This document shows, one piece after another, positions 62,391 to 64,000 of a stretch of 64,000 nucleotides of DNA; position 1 is the stretch's first letter, and every line of letters starts with the position of its first letter. The notes below the pieces were generated by a model that was not told the DNA's origin, made no database searches, and saw only the letters and a program-made list of their open reading frames with translations. The stretch spans positions 1 to 64,000 of the forward strand of contig JAPPUL010000050.1 in NCBI GenBank assembly GCA_026874595.1. Reading direction: 5' to 3'. This DNA comes from Sipunculus nudus (taxonomy: Eukaryota; Annelida; Sipuncula; Golfingiida; Sipunculidae). The position numbers were made by a program, and so were the translations under genes.

Positions 62391-64000
62391 GAAAACCGTG
62401 CTAATTTCGGCGAAAACGACGTTTGTAACAGGGTCTAAATGGCTTAATGAAGCTTCTAAAACGCTTCTTTCGCAATTTAAATCGGCCATTTTTGCACAAA
62501 ACACGATTTTGTATAACGCGAAAAGCTAGCTGATTTCGGGGAAAACGATGTTTGTATAAGGGTCTAAATGGCTTAATGAAGCTTCTAAAACGCTTCTTTC
62601 GCAATTTAAATCGGCCATTTTTGCACAAAACACGATCTTGTATAACGCGAAAACCGAGCTGATTTCGGGGAAAACGATGTTTATAACAGGGTCTAAATGG
62701 CTTAATGAAGCTTCTAAAACGCTTCTTTCGCAATTTAAATCGGCCATTTTTTGCACAAAACACGATCTTGTATTACGCGAAAACCGTGCTGATTTCGGCG
62801 AAAACGACGTTTGTAACAGGGTCTAAATGGCCTAATGAAGCTTCTAAAACGCTTCTTTCGCAATTTAAATCGGCCATTTTTGCACAAAACACGATCTTGT
62901 ATAACGCGAAAACCGAGCTGATTTCGGGGAAAACGATGTTTGTAACAGGGTCTAAATGGCTGAATGAAGCTTCTAAAACGCTTCTTTCGCAATTTAAATC
63001 GGCCATTTTTGCACAAAACACGATCTTGTATTACGCGAAAACCGTGCTAATTTCGGCGAAAACGACGTTTGTAACAGGGTCTAAATGGCCTAATGAAGCT
63101 TCTAAAACGCTTCTTTCGCAATTTAAATCGGCCATTTTTGCAAAAAACACGATGTTGTATAACGCGAAAACCGAGCTGATTTCGGGGAAAACGACGTTTG
63201 TAACAGGGTCTAAATGGCTTAATGAAGCTTCTAAAACGCTTCTTTCGCAATTTAAATCGGCCATTTTTGCACAAAACACGATTTTGTATAACGCGAAAAC
63301 CTAGCTGATTTCGGGAAACGATGTTTGTATAAGGGTCTAAATGGCTTAATGAAGCTTCTAAAACGCTTCTTTCGCAATTTAAATCGGCCATTTTTGCACA
63401 AAACACGATCTTGTATTACGCGAAAACCGCGCTGATTTCGGCGAAAACGACGTTTGTAACAGGGTCTAAATGGCCTAATGAAGCTTCTAAAACGCTTCTT
63501 TCGCAATTTAAATCGGCCATTTTTGCACAAAACACGATCTTCTCTTACGCAAAAACCGAGCTGATTTCGGGTAAAACGACGTTTGTAACAGGGTCTAAAT
63601 GGCCTAATGAAGCTTCTAAACGCTTCTTTCGCATTTAAATCGGCCATTTTTGCACAAAACACGATGTTGTATAACGCGAAAACCGAGCTGATTTCGGGGA
63701 AAACGATGTTTGTAACAGGGTCTAAATGGCTTAATGAAGCTTCTAAAACGCTTCTTTCGCAATTTAAATCGGCCATTTTTGCACAAAACACGATCTTGTA
63801 TAACGCGAAAACCGAGCTGATTTCGGGGAAAACGATGTTTGTAACAGGGTCTAAATGGCTGAATGAAGCTTCTAAAACGCTTCTTTCGCAATTTAAATCG
63901 GCCATTTTTGCACAAAACACGATCTTGTATTACGCGAAAACCGTGCTAATTTCGGCGAAAACGACGTTTGTAACAGGGTCTAAATGGCCTAATAAAGCTT
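58649..64000 (+). repeat. Large block, copy 2 of 29871-35228
   Basis: Same marker order as the block just after the gap. The first 1.2 kb is error-rich; from 59.9 kb on it is nearly identical to copy 1 apart from small changes such as GGTGAAAACG at about 61378 and several 1- to 2-base deletions at 63.3-63.64 kb. The match runs to the last base of the window. Confidence 0.85.

Larger units (their letters stand above)
29871..64000 (+). repeat. 129-bp tandem satellite array, right segment
   Basis: The same 129-bp satellite continues in the same orientation after the N gap to the end of the window. It is made of A-type and B-type monomers with interspersed marker variants (star, F, T, c, GCAGAAAATACG and TTCTCTTACGC types). 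No gene or mobile element interrupts it. Internal order is strongly duplicated: blocks recur at spacings of about 3.87, 4.0, 6.33, 14.19 and 28.77 kb, each close to a whole number of monomers. The final bases (GCCTAATAAAGCTT) are mid-monomer, so the array continues beyond the window. Confidence 0.97.

Noticed and set aside
1-64000. CRISPR array or bacterial direct repeats
   Set aside because: The whole 129-bp unit is conserved with no unique spacers and no cas genes; the repeats are contiguous, not interspersed.

Overview
The whole window is one tandem satellite DNA array. A 129-bp monomer (GC about 40%) repeats head to tail in a single orientation from base 1 to base 64000, about 490 copies, interrupted only by a run of exactly 500 N at 29371-29870. 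I see no gene, transposon, RNA gene, CRISPR array or non-satellite insertion on either strand. Such an array, in a scaffold with an N spacer, points to centromeric, pericentromeric or subtelomeric heterochromatin of a eukaryote. I cannot name the species or satellite family. Every standard monomer has a HindIII site (AAGCTT) and most have ATTTAAAT, and CpG is not depleted.

Monomer coordinates used below: position 1 is the A of the ATGGC that follows GGGTCTAA. Two main classes tend to alternate as a 258-bp dimer. A-type has TATTACGCG, GTGCT(A/G)AT, GGCGAAAACGACG. B-type has TATAACGCG, GAGCTGAT, GGGGAAAACGATG. They differ at positions 77, 90, 94, 102 and 111. Positions 6-7 add further variants (CCT, CTT, CTG, CTC, CCC). 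Rarer marker monomers reveal higher-order structure: TTCTGTTACG ('F'), TTTATAAC ('T'), CCTAGCTG ('star'), GACCTTG ('c'), GCAGAAAATACG, TTCTCTTACGC, GCAATTTTAATC and TTTCGTAATTT.

Layout. 1-12 kb: mixed dimers rich in star monomers, with 2.84-kb and 2.97-kb internal duplications. 12.06-17.6 kb: a block repeated at about 18.1-23.8 kb, with a 645-bp five-monomer repeat inside it. 17.76-29.37 kb: the same kind of sequence carrying many 1-base insertions; from 20.4 kb it lacks star monomers and is dominated by F/T five- and six-monomer units. 29.37-29.87 kb: N gap. 29.87-35.23 kb: a block that recurs at 58.65-64.0 kb, about 28.77 kb away. 36.2-38.9 kb matches 50.4-53.1 kb. 38.27-42.0 kb and 42.14-45.87 kb are a tandem 30-monomer (3.87-kb) duplication. 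46.6-48.2 kb holds a 774-bp six-monomer tandem. About 49.7-62.4 kb is two tandem copies of a 49-monomer (about 6.33-kb) unit, with 54.53-59.90 kb rich in small insertions and deletions.

Long open frames on both strands arise because 129 is 3 x 43, so a stop-free monomer frame stays open through every copy. Differences between monomers ignore codon position, and I do not call them genes. The most interesting biology is the A/B alternation itself: two 11-bp dyads in A-type monomers are both broken in B-type by class-diagnostic substitutions. The most important technical points are the two error-rich tracts and a gap whose length does not fit the satellite phase.
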